NCBI RefSeq assembly: GCF_003261635.1
Contig: NZ_QFXK01000035.1
Coordinates: 372,001 to 436,000 of the forward strand
Source of the DNA: Kribbella monticola
GTDB lineage: Bacteria; Actinomycetota; Actinomycetes; Propionibacteriales; Kribbellaceae
Direction of reading: 5' to 3'
Length of the DNA stretch: 64,000 bases
In this document: positions 46,486 through 55,463 of the stretch, in pieces
How positions within the stretch are numbered: position 1 is the first letter of the stretch
How the letters are laid out: each line of letters opens with the position of its first letter
Position numbers and translations under genes: made by a program
Notes under the pieces: generated by a model
Told to the model about the DNA's origin: nothing
The model's input: only the letters and a program-made list of their open reading frames with translations
Database searches by the model: none

Positions 46486-47723
46486 GCGTGACCACCACTG
46501 TACGAACCACCAACCCGCGCCGGATCGTCATCGGCGTCCTCGTCTGCGCGGCCCTGGTCGCGCTCGGCGCCTGGGCGTACGGGCTGTTCGACGGGATGAT
46601 CGACCTGCGGGTGTACCGGATGGGCGGCTCGGTGCTGCTCGACCGCGGATCCCTGTACGACGCCAAGCTCGCGGGCTCCGGCTTGCCGTTCACCTACCCG
46701 CCGTTCGCGGCGATCGCGATGCTGCCGCTGGCGGCCGTTCCGTGGGGCGTCGCGCTCGTCGCCTGGACGACGCTCTCGGTGCTCTGCATCGCCGCGATCT
46801 GGCGGAACAGCCTGCCGGCGTCGGCCTGGGCGTACTTCCCGGAGCGGAAGCGGGTGGTCGTCCTCGTCGCGTTGACGGCCGCGTCGTTGCTGCTGGAGCC
46901 GGTCTGGCAGACGCTGCAGTTCGGCCAGATCAACCTGTTGCTGACGGCAATGATCTTGCTGGATCTGATCCGGCCGGCCGGGGCGAAGTGGCGCGGGTTC
47001 TGGGTCGGCGTGACGATCGGGGTGAAGCTGACGCCGCTGCCGTTCCTGGCCTTCCTGCTGATCACCAAGCAGTGGCGCGCCTTCCGCAACGCCGTACTGG
47101 GGTTGCTGGCCACGATGGCGATCGGGTTCGCCGTGGTGCCGAACCAGTCCTGGCACTACTGGACCGTCGTGATCCGCGACGCGAACCGCGTCGGCGGCCT
47201 GGCCTACACCGGCAACCAGTCGTTCATGGGCTTCCTCAGCCGGCTCGGCGACGACTCGTCCTGGGTGGAGCCGACGTGGTTCGTCCTGTCGGCCGTCTTC
47301 GGACTCGCCGTCCTGTGGCTGGCCCGTCGGTTCTGGCTGGTGGACGAGCGCGTGACTGCGATTTCCGTGATGGCGCTGGCCGTCCTGTATGCGTCCCCGG
47401 TCTCGTGGAGCCACCACTGGGTGTGGATCATCCCGCTCGGGGTCAGCCTGATCCGCGCGGTCAACCGCCAGTGGGGCCTGAACCCGGCGGTCGTCACCGG
47501 CGTCCTTTGGTACGGGCTGTTCGTACTGCGGTCGATCTGGTGGGTCCCGTACCGCGACGACCGCGAGCTCTCCTGGAGCTTCTGGCAGTCCATCCCCGGC
47601 AACTCGCACCTGATCCTCGGGATGCTCGCCTTCCTGCTCCTGGCTTTCACCAGCCGCAACCTGCCCAAGCCGCCGGTGGCCCATACTGGACGGAACCGAT
47701 CGGAAGGGGGCAGTGGTGAGTGA
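46482..47723 (+). CDS. Glycosyltransferase family 87-type membrane protein
   Basis: This 413-residue polytopic protein has about ten helices and belongs to the GT-C/GT87 family of polyprenyl-phosphomannose-dependent mannosyltransferases. The catalytic Asp is probably in the first loop, GMIDLRVYRMGG. The FTYPPFAAIAMLPLA motif and the conserved YPP element typical of GT87 are present, as is QFGQINLLL. Homologues build phosphatidylinositol mannosides or lipomannan in actinobacteria. GTG at 46482 overlaps the HAD stop. Confidence 0.85.
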   Translation: MSVTTTVRTTNPRRIVIGVLVCAALVALGAWAYGLFDGMIDLRVYRMGGSVLLDRGSLYDAKLAGSGLPFTYPPFAAIAMLPLAAVPWGVALVAWTTLSVLCIAAIWRNSLPASAWAYFPERKRVVVLVALTAASLLLEPVWQTLQFGQINLLLTAMILLDLIRPAGAKWRGFWVGVTIGVKLTPLPFLAFLLITKQWRAFRNAVLGLLATMAIGFAVVPNQSWHYWTVVIRDANRVGGLAYTGNQSFMGFLSRLGDDSSWVEPTWFVLSAVFGLAVLWLARRFWLVDERVTAISVMALAVLYASPVSWSHHWVWIIPLGVSLIRAVNRQWGLNPAVVTGVLWYGLFVLRSIWWVPYRDDRELSWSFWQSIPGNSHLILGMLAFLLLAFTSRNLPKPPVAHTGRNRSEGGSGE

Positions 47724-47970
47724 TCAAGCGTTCGAGCCGTGCCCGGCGACAGATCCGCGGCTGGATCCAGAGGTAGTCGAAGAGCCCGTTCCGGACCTCG
47801 GCCATGATTTCGCGTACGACCTTGCGCACGAGGCAGGCGTCGGACGCCCGGCGGAGACTCCCCGTGACGCCGGGCAGCGCGAGGCCGTTGCCACCGCCAC
47901 GCCGGAGTACGACGGTGACTACTCCTACGACCTGGCCCACGACGTCCCCAAACCGGGCGCCCAGTACTAA
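47716..47970 (+). CDS. Small acidic hypothetical protein with repeated YDLAH motif
   Basis: This 84-residue acidic protein has no signal or helix. The pentapeptide YDLAH occurs twice in similar contexts (DFAYDLAHEAG and DYSYDLAHDVP). The start is a GTG at 47716, five bases after GGGGG; a GTG at 47713 is also in frame. It overlaps the GT87 gene end and its TAA interlocks with the stop of the convergent membrane-protein gene. I do not recognise a family. Confidence 0.6.
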   Translation: MSDQAFEPCPATDPRLDPEVVEEPVPDLGHDFAYDLAHEAGVGRPAETPRDAGQREAVATATPEYDGDYSYDLAHDVPKPGAQY

Positions 47971-49307
47971 GCGGAGAACAGTAGTAGCAGGCCGCCGACC
48001 GTGTAGCCGACCATGACTACGAGTAGGGGGAGTTGGCCGGCTAGGGCTTTGTGCCGGGGGAAGAGGGCTACTGCTCGGTCGTGGGCGGAGATGACGCCCA
48101 TGAGGTGGCCACCGACGACTGCGAGCACCTGGATGACGGCGATGGCCGTGCTGTGGTTGGTGATCGAGGTGTTGAGGCCGAGGAGGCCGGTGCCGAAGAT
48201 GTTGGCGCCGTTGCTGAGCGGGTCGCTGAGGTAGATCAGGGTCCGCTGGCCTTCGAGGATGAGCAGGGTGAGGTAGTGCGCCACGACGTACCCGAAGGCG
48301 ATCGGGACGACGGAGTGCGCGAACAACCCCGGCAGCGCAGTACGCGAACTGCTCGACAAGCGCCCGGCCAGCAGCGTCGCACTCGAGTACGTCACCAGCA
48401 CGAAGAGGATGAAGCAGATCAGCGCCAGTGTGCCGAGGGTCGTCATCGAGTAGTCGGTGTTCTGCGCCCAGCCGATCCACGCCGTCGAGTTCGAGAAGCC
48501 GTCGTACGCCGTGGAGCCGAGTAGCGCGGCCACCATGCCGACCAGGCCGGGCTGTGCTTTCAGGCCGTCCAGGTTCTCCAGTGGCCGGCGGATCACCAGC
48601 GAGCCGTCCGTACGGCGACCCCACGGGGACAGCCGAGCCATCAGCGTCGCGTAGACCTCGAACGGGTCGGCGGTGGAGAACCAGCGGTCGCCGAACAGGA
48701 TGGCGCCGAACATGGTGATCACGACGTACAGGGCGAGCCAGCCCTGCAGGACCGGCAGCGTGGCGCGGTCAGGAGCGACCAGTTCGAGCCAGGTGAACGC
48801 GAAGATGCCGAGCGCGGCCGGCCACAGTCCAAGCCGCGGCGACAGTTCGAACAGGCCCTTGGACGGCGGCTGACGCAGCGCCTTCGACAGCAGCAGGTGC
48901 AGGGTCCGGAGCGGGTTCAGCGTGCGCCAGACCGGGCCGAGCAGCAGCGAGATCGGTACCAGGCCGACCCAGACCAGGATGTAGATGAAGCCGAAGATCG
49001 GGTTCGTCAACCGGTCGACGCCGAACATCAGCGCGACCATCGCGTACAGGAAGATCGCCAGCCCGACGATCCGGACGAACCAGCGGAACCCGCTCGAGTC
49101 CACCGTCCGTGTGATTGCCTCCGGCAACGGCTTGCCGGAGGCGTTGCCGCGGTACTTCGGATTGCGCCAGGCGAAGCCGAGGATGACGAACGACAGCGCG
49201 ATCGCCACCGCGGCGCCGCCGACGGCGAGGCCGAACGGAATGGGCAGGTCCTGGCGGCCGCCGATCCCGTGCAGTGGTAGCAGAAGCGGCAGGAGAAGAG
49301 GCATCAC
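47967..49307 (-). CDS. Polytopic membrane protein (annotated in relatives as fenitrothion hydrolase-like)
   Basis: This 446-residue protein has about ten hydrophobic segments (FGLAVGGAAVAIALSFVILGF, IFGFIYILVWVGLVPISLLL and others). I recall actinobacterial proteins of this type labelled fenitrothion hydrolase, but no hydrolase motif is visible and the label is weak. It follows the cupredoxin-like lipoprotein gene by six bases on the same strand, suggesting a membrane redox or copper-related pair. It contains several His that could bind metal. Confidence 0.7.
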   Translation of the reverse strand: MMPLLLPLLLPLHGIGGRQDLPIPFGLAVGGAAVAIALSFVILGFAWRNPKYRGNASGKPLPEAITRTVDSSGFRWFVRIVGLAIFLYAMVALMFGVDRLTNPIFGFIYILVWVGLVPISLLLGPVWRTLNPLRTLHLLLSKALRQPPSKGLFELSPRLGLWPAALGIFAFTWLELVAPDRATLPVLQGWLALYVVITMFGAILFGDRWFSTADPFEVYATLMARLSPWGRRTDGSLVIRRPLENLDGLKAQPGLVGMVAALLGSTAYDGFSNSTAWIGWAQNTDYSMTTLGTLALICFILFVLVTYSSATLLAGRLSSSSRTALPGLFAHSVVPIAFGYVVAHYLTLLILEGQRTLIYLSDPLSNGANIFGTGLLGLNTSITNHSTAIAVIQVLAVVGGHLMGVISAHDRAVALFPRHKALAGQLPLLVVMVGYTVGGLLLLFSA

Positions 49308-49313
49308 GGCGGA

Positions 49314-49802
49314 TCAGGAGACGACGAGCTTGGCGACCAGCTTGCCGCTCTTGTGCGTCTCGACCTCGAAGGTGCCCTTCATGTTCGCGGTGAACTTGAC
49401 CGAGGCCGCCTTGCCCGGAGAGAGCTCGAGCTCTTTGTCGTACCCGTGGATGTGCAGTTCCTCTTCGGTGTCGGAGACCGCGGTGACCAGCACGGTCTGG
49501 CCGGCCGCCACCTTGATGCTGGCGCCGCTCGGGCTGACCTTGCCGTTGGCAACGGTGACGTTGATGGTCACGTCGGCCTGGTCATGGGACGGGTCGGCGG
49601 TGTTCGACGGCGTGTCCGTCTTCGGCCCACCTGGGGTGGCGGTGGTCGGCGCCGAGGTGGGGACGGACGTCGGGACCGACGTCGGCGTGTTCGACGGGCT
49701 GGGGCTCGAACCGCTGTCGGAACCGCCACAGCCGGCCAGGACGAGCATGCCGAGGGCGGGCAGGAGCGCGAGCGCGGTGCCGCGGGAGAGCGTCGAACGC
49801 AT
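49314..49802 (-). CDS. Cupredoxin-like lipoprotein
   Basis: This 162-residue lipoprotein has lipobox VLAGC, followed by a Ser/Thr/Pro-rich linker (about residues 28-70) and a beta-sandwich of EfeO-type cupredoxin-like fold: VTVANGKVSPSGASIKVAAGQ, ELHIHGYDKELELSPG and GTFEVETHKSGKLVAKLVV. The two His in HIHGYD and one in ETH could bind copper or iron. It is translated just before the polytopic membrane protein and probably works with it. Confidence 0.8.
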   Translation of the reverse strand: MRSTLSRGTALALLPALGMLVLAGCGGSDSGSSPSPSNTPTSVPTSVPTSAPTTATPGGPKTDTPSNTADPSHDQADVTINVTVANGKVSPSGASIKVAAGQTVLVTAVSDTEEELHIHGYDKELELSPGKAASVKFTANMKGTFEVETHKSGKLVAKLVVS

Positions 49803-50056
49803 GAGACGAGGGGCCTTTCACCAGAGATTCAGCTGACTAGGAACAGGGCGGTCGGTGGTCGGGGCCGACAGCTCGCCCTCTTGCCTGACGAACGTGCCAG
49901 GCCCAGTGTTCCCGGTATGCACCATCGGTTCTGCCACGATCGCTGAGGGCGACTGCCGCCACGCGGAGCCAGTGTGGCAGGCCAGGTCGCGAGCCGCTGT
50001 CGGCGGACCCGGTTAGGGTGACTGCACAAGGAACGACCAGGACAGGGAGGACCCGG
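49803..50056. promoter_or_regulatory. Divergent promoter region
   Basis: These 254 bases separate the lipoprotein gene (minus) from the acyltransferase gene (plus). Both promoters must lie here; I see no clear hexamers or palindromes. Confidence 0.35.
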
Positions 50057-51520
50057 ATGCCGGACCGGTTGACATCGCTGGACCTCACGTTTCTGAAGGC
50101 CGAGAGCGCGGCGACGCCGATGCACGTCGGCACGGTGGACATCTTCGAGCCGCCGGTGCACGGTGACGACGGCTTCGACTACGAGAGCCTGGTCGCGCTG
50201 ATCAGGGACCGGATCGCCTTCGTCCCGCGGTACCGGCAGCGCATCCAGCAGGTGCCGGGCCGGTTCGCCGGGCCGATCTGGGTCGACGACGAGGACTTCG
50301 ACCTGACCTTCCACGTACGCCGGTCCGCCCTGCCCCGCCCCGGCACGCATGCCCAGTTGCTGGAGCTGGTCGCGCGGATCATGTCCAGACGCCTCGACCG
50401 GGCCCGGCCGCTGTGGGAGATGTACCTGGTCGAGGGGCTGCAGGGAGACCGGTTCGCGATCATCGCGAAGTCGCACCAGGCGCTTGTCGACGGCAACAGT
50501 ACGGTCGACATCGGCCAGGTAGTCCTCGACTCCACCGCGCATCCCCGCGACACCCCGACCGACACCTGGCAGCCGGCCCACCCGCCGTCCGCGCTCGAGT
50601 TGCTCGCCGGTGTGTTCGCCGATGCGACCCGCCACCCCGCCGCGGTGCTGGAGCTGGCACGCGCCGAGATGGCCAGCCTGACCGGATCGACGTCGGTCCG
50701 CGAGGTGCTCGGCGACGTGGTCGGTTCGGTGGTCGCACAACGGCACGTCCAGGAGTCGTCGCTGCATGTCAAGACGTCCGGGCAGCGCCGGTTCAGCACG
50801 GTCCAGACCGAGCTCGAGGACTACCGGACGGTCCGCGCGATGCACGGCGGCACGGTGAACGACGTCGTACTGGCGGTGGTCGCCGGTGCGCTGCGCGCCT
50901 GGATGATGACCCGGGGCGAGTCGGTCAGCCCGACCCGCGGCGTACGGGCTGTGGTGCCGGTGAGCATCCGTGACGACGATGACGAGGAGCCGACCTCGCT
51001 CGGCTCCCGGGTGATCGCCTCGACGGTGAACCTGCCGGTCGGGGAGAACTCCCCGGTGATGCGACTGCACCAGATCTCGTACCAGACCAAGGTGCACAAG
51101 GACACCGGCCGCGCGGTCAGCGCCCGCTCGCTGGTCGGGATCGCCGGGTTCGCGCCGACGACGCTGCACGCGCTCGCGGCCCGGGTCGCCACCGCGACCG
51201 TCCGGCCGATCGACGACGTGGTGATCACGAACGTGCCCGGCCCCCAGTTCCCGCTGTATGCACAAGGCGCGCCGATGCTGGCGTCGTACCCGGTGGTGCC
51301 GTTGATGCCGGGGCAAGGGCTGTCCGTCGGCGTCACGTCGTACGACGGCAAGGTCTCGTTCGGGCTGAACGCGGACCGGACCGCGATGCCGGACCTGGTG
51401 GTGTTCGCCCAGTGCGTCACCGACGCGCTGGACGAGTTGCTGGACACCACCAAGGGGAGCAGGAACCGTGCTGCGCGCGGCCGGAAGAAACCTCGCACTC
51501 CGAAGAAGGCAGGCTCATGA
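50057..51520 (+). CDS. Wax ester synthase/diacylglycerol acyltransferase-type protein with altered active site
   Basis: This 487-residue WS/DGAT-family protein opens with RLTSLDLTFLKAESAATPMHVG. The family catalytic HHxxxDG reads H140-Q141-A-L-V-D145-G146, so the second (catalytic) His is Gln. The second conserved block is FAGPIWVDDEDFDLTFHVRR, and the C-terminal block is VVITNVPGPQFPLYAQGAP. An alkaline Lys/Arg-rich tail ends the protein. With the catalytic base absent, normal acyltransfer is doubtful, though some actinobacterial homologues share the HQ form. AGGGAGG precedes the ATG. It overlaps the next gene (ATGA). Confidence 0.88.
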   Translation: MPDRLTSLDLTFLKAESAATPMHVGTVDIFEPPVHGDDGFDYESLVALIRDRIAFVPRYRQRIQQVPGRFAGPIWVDDEDFDLTFHVRRSALPRPGTHAQLLELVARIMSRRLDRARPLWEMYLVEGLQGDRFAIIAKSHQALVDGNSTVDIGQVVLDSTAHPRDTPTDTWQPAHPPSALELLAGVFADATRHPAAVLELARAEMASLTGSTSVREVLGDVVGSVVAQRHVQESSLHVKTSGQRRFSTVQTELEDYRTVRAMHGGTVNDVVLAVVAGALRAWMMTRGESVSPTRGVRAVVPVSIRDDDDEEPTSLGSRVIASTVNLPVGENSPVMRLHQISYQTKVHKDTGRAVSARSLVGIAGFAPTTLHALAARVATATVRPIDDVVITNVPGPQFPLYAQGAPMLASYPVVPLMPGQGLSVGVTSYDGKVSFGLNADRTAMPDLVVFAQCVTDALDELLDTTKGSRNRAARGRKKPRTPKKAGS

Positions 51521-52038
51521 GGGTCTACATCCCGAGCACGTTCCCGCTCCTCGATCTCGCCTGCCACGCGGGCGAGTTCGGCCCGGCACCACTGACCGTG
51601 TACGCCGTGACGCCGGCCTTGCGCGAGTGGTACACCGAAGGCGACGACGAGGAGCTCGAGTACGCCGCGATGGCGCAGGCGGCCCGCGCGTCGGTCGGCC
51701 TGCTCGCCGCGGACCCGAACGCCCCCCGGCGCCGCGTGGTGGTGGCCTGCGAGGTGAGCGCGATCCCACCGGCCAACGGCACGATGGAACTCGGCGACGC
51801 CCAGCTCGAGCTGCACGTGGTGGTGCCGTGGACGGCGGTCGCGGCGGTGCACCTCGACGCGACCAGGGCCGCCGACGTGGTCGGCAAGGCGGCGGAGCTG
51901 TGGGAAGCCGCCCGAAACGGCGACGAGGACGCTGTTTTCGCCCTCGACTCGTGCGAGGGTGAAGACCTGCTGTGGTACGCGACGCAGGAGATCCCGGATC
52001 TGCTGGCCGCCGAGGGACCGCGGGGAACGAAGGCTTGA
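51517..52038 (+). CDS. DUF6912-like conserved protein
   Basis: This 173-residue soluble protein begins MRVYIPSTFPLLD and has a conserved LTVYAVTPALREWY segment and ELEYAAMAQAARASVGLLA. It is widespread in actinobacteria beside Ku or WS/DGAT-like genes; no enzymatic motif is visible. The start overlaps the acyltransferase stop, so the two are translationally coupled. Confidence 0.75.
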   Translation: MRVYIPSTFPLLDLACHAGEFGPAPLTVYAVTPALREWYTEGDDEELEYAAMAQAARASVGLLAADPNAPRRRVVVACEVSAIPPANGTMELGDAQLELHVVVPWTAVAAVHLDATRAADVVGKAAELWEAARNGDEDAVFALDSCEGEDLLWYATQEIPDLLAAEGPRGTKA

Positions 52039-52058
52039 CGGGCTGAGCTAGGGAGCTG

Positions 52059-53009
52059 ATGGCGATGCAGGCGATCTGGAAGGGTGCCATCTCGTTCGGG
52101 ATGGTGACGATCCCGATCAAGGTGTTCTCCGCGACCGAGGAGAAGGACATCTCGTTCCGTCAGGTGCATGTCGCCGACGGCGGCCGGATCCGGTACAAGC
52201 GGGTCTGCTCCGAGTGCGGCGAGGAGGTGCCGTACTCCGACATCGGCAAGGGCTACGAGATGGCCGACGGCCGGATGGTGGTGCTCGAGCCGGAGGACTT
52301 CGCCGATCTGCCGCTGTCCAGCAAGAAGGTCATCGACGTCCTGGAGTTCGTGCCGGCCGACCAGGTCGACCCGCTCTACCTCGGCAAGTCGTACTACCTG
52401 GCCGCCGACGGTGGCCCCGGCGCCAAACCGTACGTGCTGCTCCGCGACGCGCTCGAGGGCTCCGAGCTGTATGCGCTGGTCAAGGTGGCGCTGCGCTCGC
52501 GGGAGTCGCTGGGGCTGCTGCGCACGCACGACAACGTGCTCGTCCTGCAGGTGATGCTGTGGCCGGACGAGGTTCGCGACTCGTCGTTCGCGGCGCCGTC
52601 GGAGGACGTCGAGATCCGCAAGCAGGAGAAGGCGATGGCGGAGTCGTACATCGACACCCTGCGCGGCGAGTTCGACCCGGACCAGTACCACGACGAGTAC
52701 CGGACCGCGCTCGAGCAGGTCGTCGAGGCCAAAGCCGCCGGCGTGCCGATCCCGGAAGCCGAGGAGGAGGAGCAGGAGGGCGCCGAGGTCGTCGACCTGG
52801 TCGCCGCGCTCCGCGCCTCGGTCGAAGCAGCCAAGGCTCGCCGCGCGGGTGGCGGCACAGGCGGCGGCGGCAAGGGCGACGCCGCCGACGAGAAGCCAGC
52901 CGCCAAGAAAGCACCCGCCAAGAAGGCGGCACCGGCAAAGAAGGCAGCCGCCAAGAAGGCCCCCGCCAAGAAGACCGCAGCAAAGAAGACAGCCAAGAAG
53001 TCCGCCTGA
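52059..53009 (+). CDS. ku: Non-homologous end-joining protein Ku
   Basis: This 316-residue bacterial Ku has the N-terminal core IWKGAISFGMVTIPIKVFSAT followed by the DNA-ring domain (KRVCSECGEEVPYSDIGKGYE, FADLPLSSKKVIDVLEFVP). The last 45 residues are a Lys/Ala/Pro-rich, AAKK-type tail like that of other actinobacterial Ku proteins that aids DNA binding and ligase recruitment. No LigD gene is in the window. GGGAG precedes the ATG. The 17-bp inverted repeat begins 26 bases after the stop. Confidence 0.94.
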   Translation: MAMQAIWKGAISFGMVTIPIKVFSATEEKDISFRQVHVADGGRIRYKRVCSECGEEVPYSDIGKGYEMADGRMVVLEPEDFADLPLSSKKVIDVLEFVPADQVDPLYLGKSYYLAADGGPGAKPYVLLRDALEGSELYALVKVALRSRESLGLLRTHDNVLVLQVMLWPDEVRDSSFAAPSEDVEIRKQEKAMAESYIDTLRGEFDPDQYHDEYRTALEQVVEAKAAGVPIPEAEEEEQEGAEVVDLVAALRASVEAAKARRAGGGTGGGGKGDAADEKPAAKKAPAKKAAPAKKAAAKKAPAKKTAAKKTAKKSA

Positions 53010-53035
53010 CGCGGATCGCAACTTCTGGCTGTCCC

Positions 53036-53078
53036 TGCGCATCGTGATGATCGAGGGGAAGGATCATCACGATGCGCA
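53036..53078 (+). promoter_or_regulatory. Perfect 17-bp inverted repeat spanning the start codon at 53072
   Basis: Arms 53036-53052 (TGCGCATCGTGATGATC) and 53062-53078 (GATCATCACGATGCGCA) are exact complements with a nine-base loop GAGGGGAAG. The ATG at 53072-53074 lies in the right arm, paired with CAT at 53040-53042, while the Shine-Dalgarno GGGGAAGG begins in the loop. It could be a translational hairpin, a Ku terminator, or both. Confidence 0.7.
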
Positions 53079-55279
53079 AACTGCTGCGTTGCCTGCTGGG
53101 TGGGTCGGTCGCGCTGGTGCTCTGCACCGGTACCGCGAGCACTGCCGGAGCGGTCGATCTGGATCGGATTCCGTTCCGGGTGCCGACCGTCGAGTTGCTC
53201 GGGGCCTCGTCGGCCGGGGTGCTCTACCGGGTGACCGGGAGCGACGAGTGGGCCGGCGAACAGGTGACGACCTGGGTCAAACCAGCCGGCGCCGCGGCGT
53301 ACCAGGTGCCTCAGTCGTACAACCGGATGGCTGGGAACAGGATCTTCAGCTACTCCAGCGACCGGCGGTACCAGGTCGTCGGAACACCGGTCGACCAGGT
53401 CTGTGACGACTTCATCCCGGATCCGGTCGCGATCACCGCATTCGGCTGGATCAGCGCCGAGGCCGAGCGGGTCGAGCTCAGCTCCTCCGGTTGCCGGAAG
53501 ACCACGCAGTACGCGCATGAAGGCCAGGTCGTGGTCGCCGACGAGACCGGATTCGTTGTCCAGCTGAGCCTCGACGGCGATGGCGGACGCAGACTGATCT
53601 ACCACTCGTACGCCGATGCGGCGCATCCGCGGGTGATCGACGACGGCGGGCACAACAAGTACCTCGGCGGCCTCGCATTACGTGGTACGACGCTGACCTG
53701 GGCCGCGCTGGACTACACCGGCCTGACCAAGTCGTATGTGCTCAGGGCCAAGACCGACGGCTCCGCCCCGCTCGTCGTCAGCACGGTCAATGCCCTGGCA
53801 ACCTCGACAGCCATCGCCGGCGCGACCACCGGCTGGGGTGCCTGCTATCTGAACGGCGGATGTTCGAGCGGTTCCATCGACGCGGACGGGACGGTGCACC
53901 AGCTGACCGGCACCCACAACGTCTTCAGCGGCGGCAGTCGCCTGTACTTCGATTTGCCGCAGGGAATCGTCACGGCGCAGGCTGTTGATCCGACCACCGC
54001 ACGGACCAGGATCGCGGACGTCGCGCTGCTGCCCGCGTTCGCGAAGTCGGTCGCGTTGGGCGCCGGTGGCGTCGCGTACGCGGACGACCAACTCCCCAAG
54101 GACTCGGTGAACCAGCGCGGCTACAGCCGGTCAGGAACCACGATCACGGTCTCTGCGCAAACTCGGATCGCGCAGGCCGAGCGTGGTGGGCGGATCGCGC
54201 GAGACGGCCGGCGTACGGCGTACGTGGACGGCGCCGGGGACGTCTGGCTGAGTGTCGACGGTGGCGTCAAGACGAAGGTCTTCGACGCCGCTGTGAAGGT
54301 GGCGATCGTCGACGGCAACCTCCAGTTGTCGGGGACGAGAATGCTCTGGTGGAAGGCGAAGTACCGCGGTGAGGGCTGCGACATGGCTGCCTGCTTCCCG
54401 CTCTACGATCCGCCGGTACCGATGCTGTACAGCGCGGCGAACGGTGTGAGCGCTACCGTGACCGGGCCGGTTCCCTACAAGCCGGCAGCGCTGTGGGCCA
54501 ACTACCTCGCTTATGCAGACAACGGGAATGCGATCTGGAGAAGGGATCTGTCGAGCAACGCTCTCGTCCAGGTGAAGGCAGCAGGCGGACCTCCGGTGAC
54601 GAACGTCGCGGTGCACGACGACTACGTCTCCTGGTCGACCTGTGTCGCCGGTTCGCAGGTCTACTGTGACGCGTCGACTGTTGCCTTCCGCAACATGGCG
54701 ACCAGGACCGCCGCAGTACGGATCACCACCCAGAGCACCCGGCAGCTCGTGATGTCCGGCGGCCATGTCGTGTACGACGAATATGTCGGCAACTTCCCGT
54801 CGACGGGCACTCTGAAGGTGCTGCGCCTCGGCACCACGGCGACCGGTGTCGTCGGCCCGATCTGGGGCAGCGCCCGGTTCGCCGTCCACGACGAGACGCT
54901 GGGCCGGGTCGGTCCGGACGGTGTCGCCAAGATCACGGCCAATTCGTCGTTCGTGGCGCCCCCGCGGTACCTGGGCAACAGGATCGCAACGGCGTCGTTC
55001 ACACCGTCCGCCGGTGCGTGGCGGCCGGAGTTTCCGATCAGCAAGGCGCTCACGACGTGTCTGCTGACGATCAGATCCGGTACTACGGTGCGCCGGGTGC
55101 TCACCTGTCCGACCACCGTGGGCTCGGCACGTCCCGGCTGGAACGGCCTCGACTCGGCGGGGCATCTGGTGGCGAAGGGGACCTATTCGTGGACGTTGAC
55201 GGGGAGTGACTCGGACGGGACGCTGCGGTGGTGGACCAATGCCACTCATCCGATCGCGGGGACGGTTCGGGTCACCTGA
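53072..55279 (+). CDS. Large secreted protein with beta-propeller-like body and FlgD-type C-terminal domain
   Basis: This 735-residue protein has signal LLRCLLGGSVALVLCTGTASTAGA. The body consists of many short beta strands with DG.VWLS..GG- and GG..VY.-type repeats, resembling a propeller. The last 80 residues (ARPGWNGLDSAGHLVAKGTYSWTLTG) match the FlgD-Ig-like C-terminal sorting/domain pattern found on secreted bacterial proteins. The start ATG at 53072 uses GGGGAAGG but lies in a perfect hairpin. A rare TTA leucine codon occurs at 53678-53680. Function unknown. Confidence 0.75.
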   Translation: MRKLLRCLLGGSVALVLCTGTASTAGAVDLDRIPFRVPTVELLGASSAGVLYRVTGSDEWAGEQVTTWVKPAGAAAYQVPQSYNRMAGNRIFSYSSDRRYQVVGTPVDQVCDDFIPDPVAITAFGWISAEAERVELSSSGCRKTTQYAHEGQVVVADETGFVVQLSLDGDGGRRLIYHSYADAAHPRVIDDGGHNKYLGGLALRGTTLTWAALDYTGLTKSYVLRAKTDGSAPLVVSTVNALATSTAIAGATTGWGACYLNGGCSSGSIDADGTVHQLTGTHNVFSGGSRLYFDLPQGIVTAQAVDPTTARTRIADVALLPAFAKSVALGAGGVAYADDQLPKDSVNQRGYSRSGTTITVSAQTRIAQAERGGRIARDGRRTAYVDGAGDVWLSVDGGVKTKVFDAAVKVAIVDGNLQLSGTRMLWWKAKYRGEGCDMAACFPLYDPPVPMLYSAANGVSATVTGPVPYKPAALWANYLAYADNGNAIWRRDLSSNALVQVKAAGGPPVTNVAVHDDYVSWSTCVAGSQVYCDASTVAFRNMATRTAAVRITTQSTRQLVMSGGHVVYDEYVGNFPSTGTLKVLRLGTTATGVVGPIWGSARFAVHDETLGRVGPDGVAKITANSSFVAPPRYLGNRIATASFTPSAGAWRPEFPISKALTTCLLTIRSGTTVRRVLTCPTTVGSARPGWNGLDSAGHLVAKGTYSWTLTGSDSDGTLRWWTNATHPIAGTVRVT

Positions 55280-55463
55280 CGCCGGGCCGGTGGTGCCAGG
55301 GGTGTAAGCGTCGTTGATAATTACCTTGACCGGACCAGTCGGGTTCGTGGTCTGCGGGTTTCGCGTGGCAGCATGAGGGGTGCGCGGACCTGCGTGGGCG
55401 ATCCCCGCGCGACCCGCTGTCCAGTCCCGGCGTACACCTGAGCTGATCGAGGAGCACCGCACC

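Noticed and set aside
47967-49307. Naming the polytopic membrane protein a fenitrothion hydrolase
   Set aside because: The label comes from remembered annotation only; no hydrolase motif is visible.
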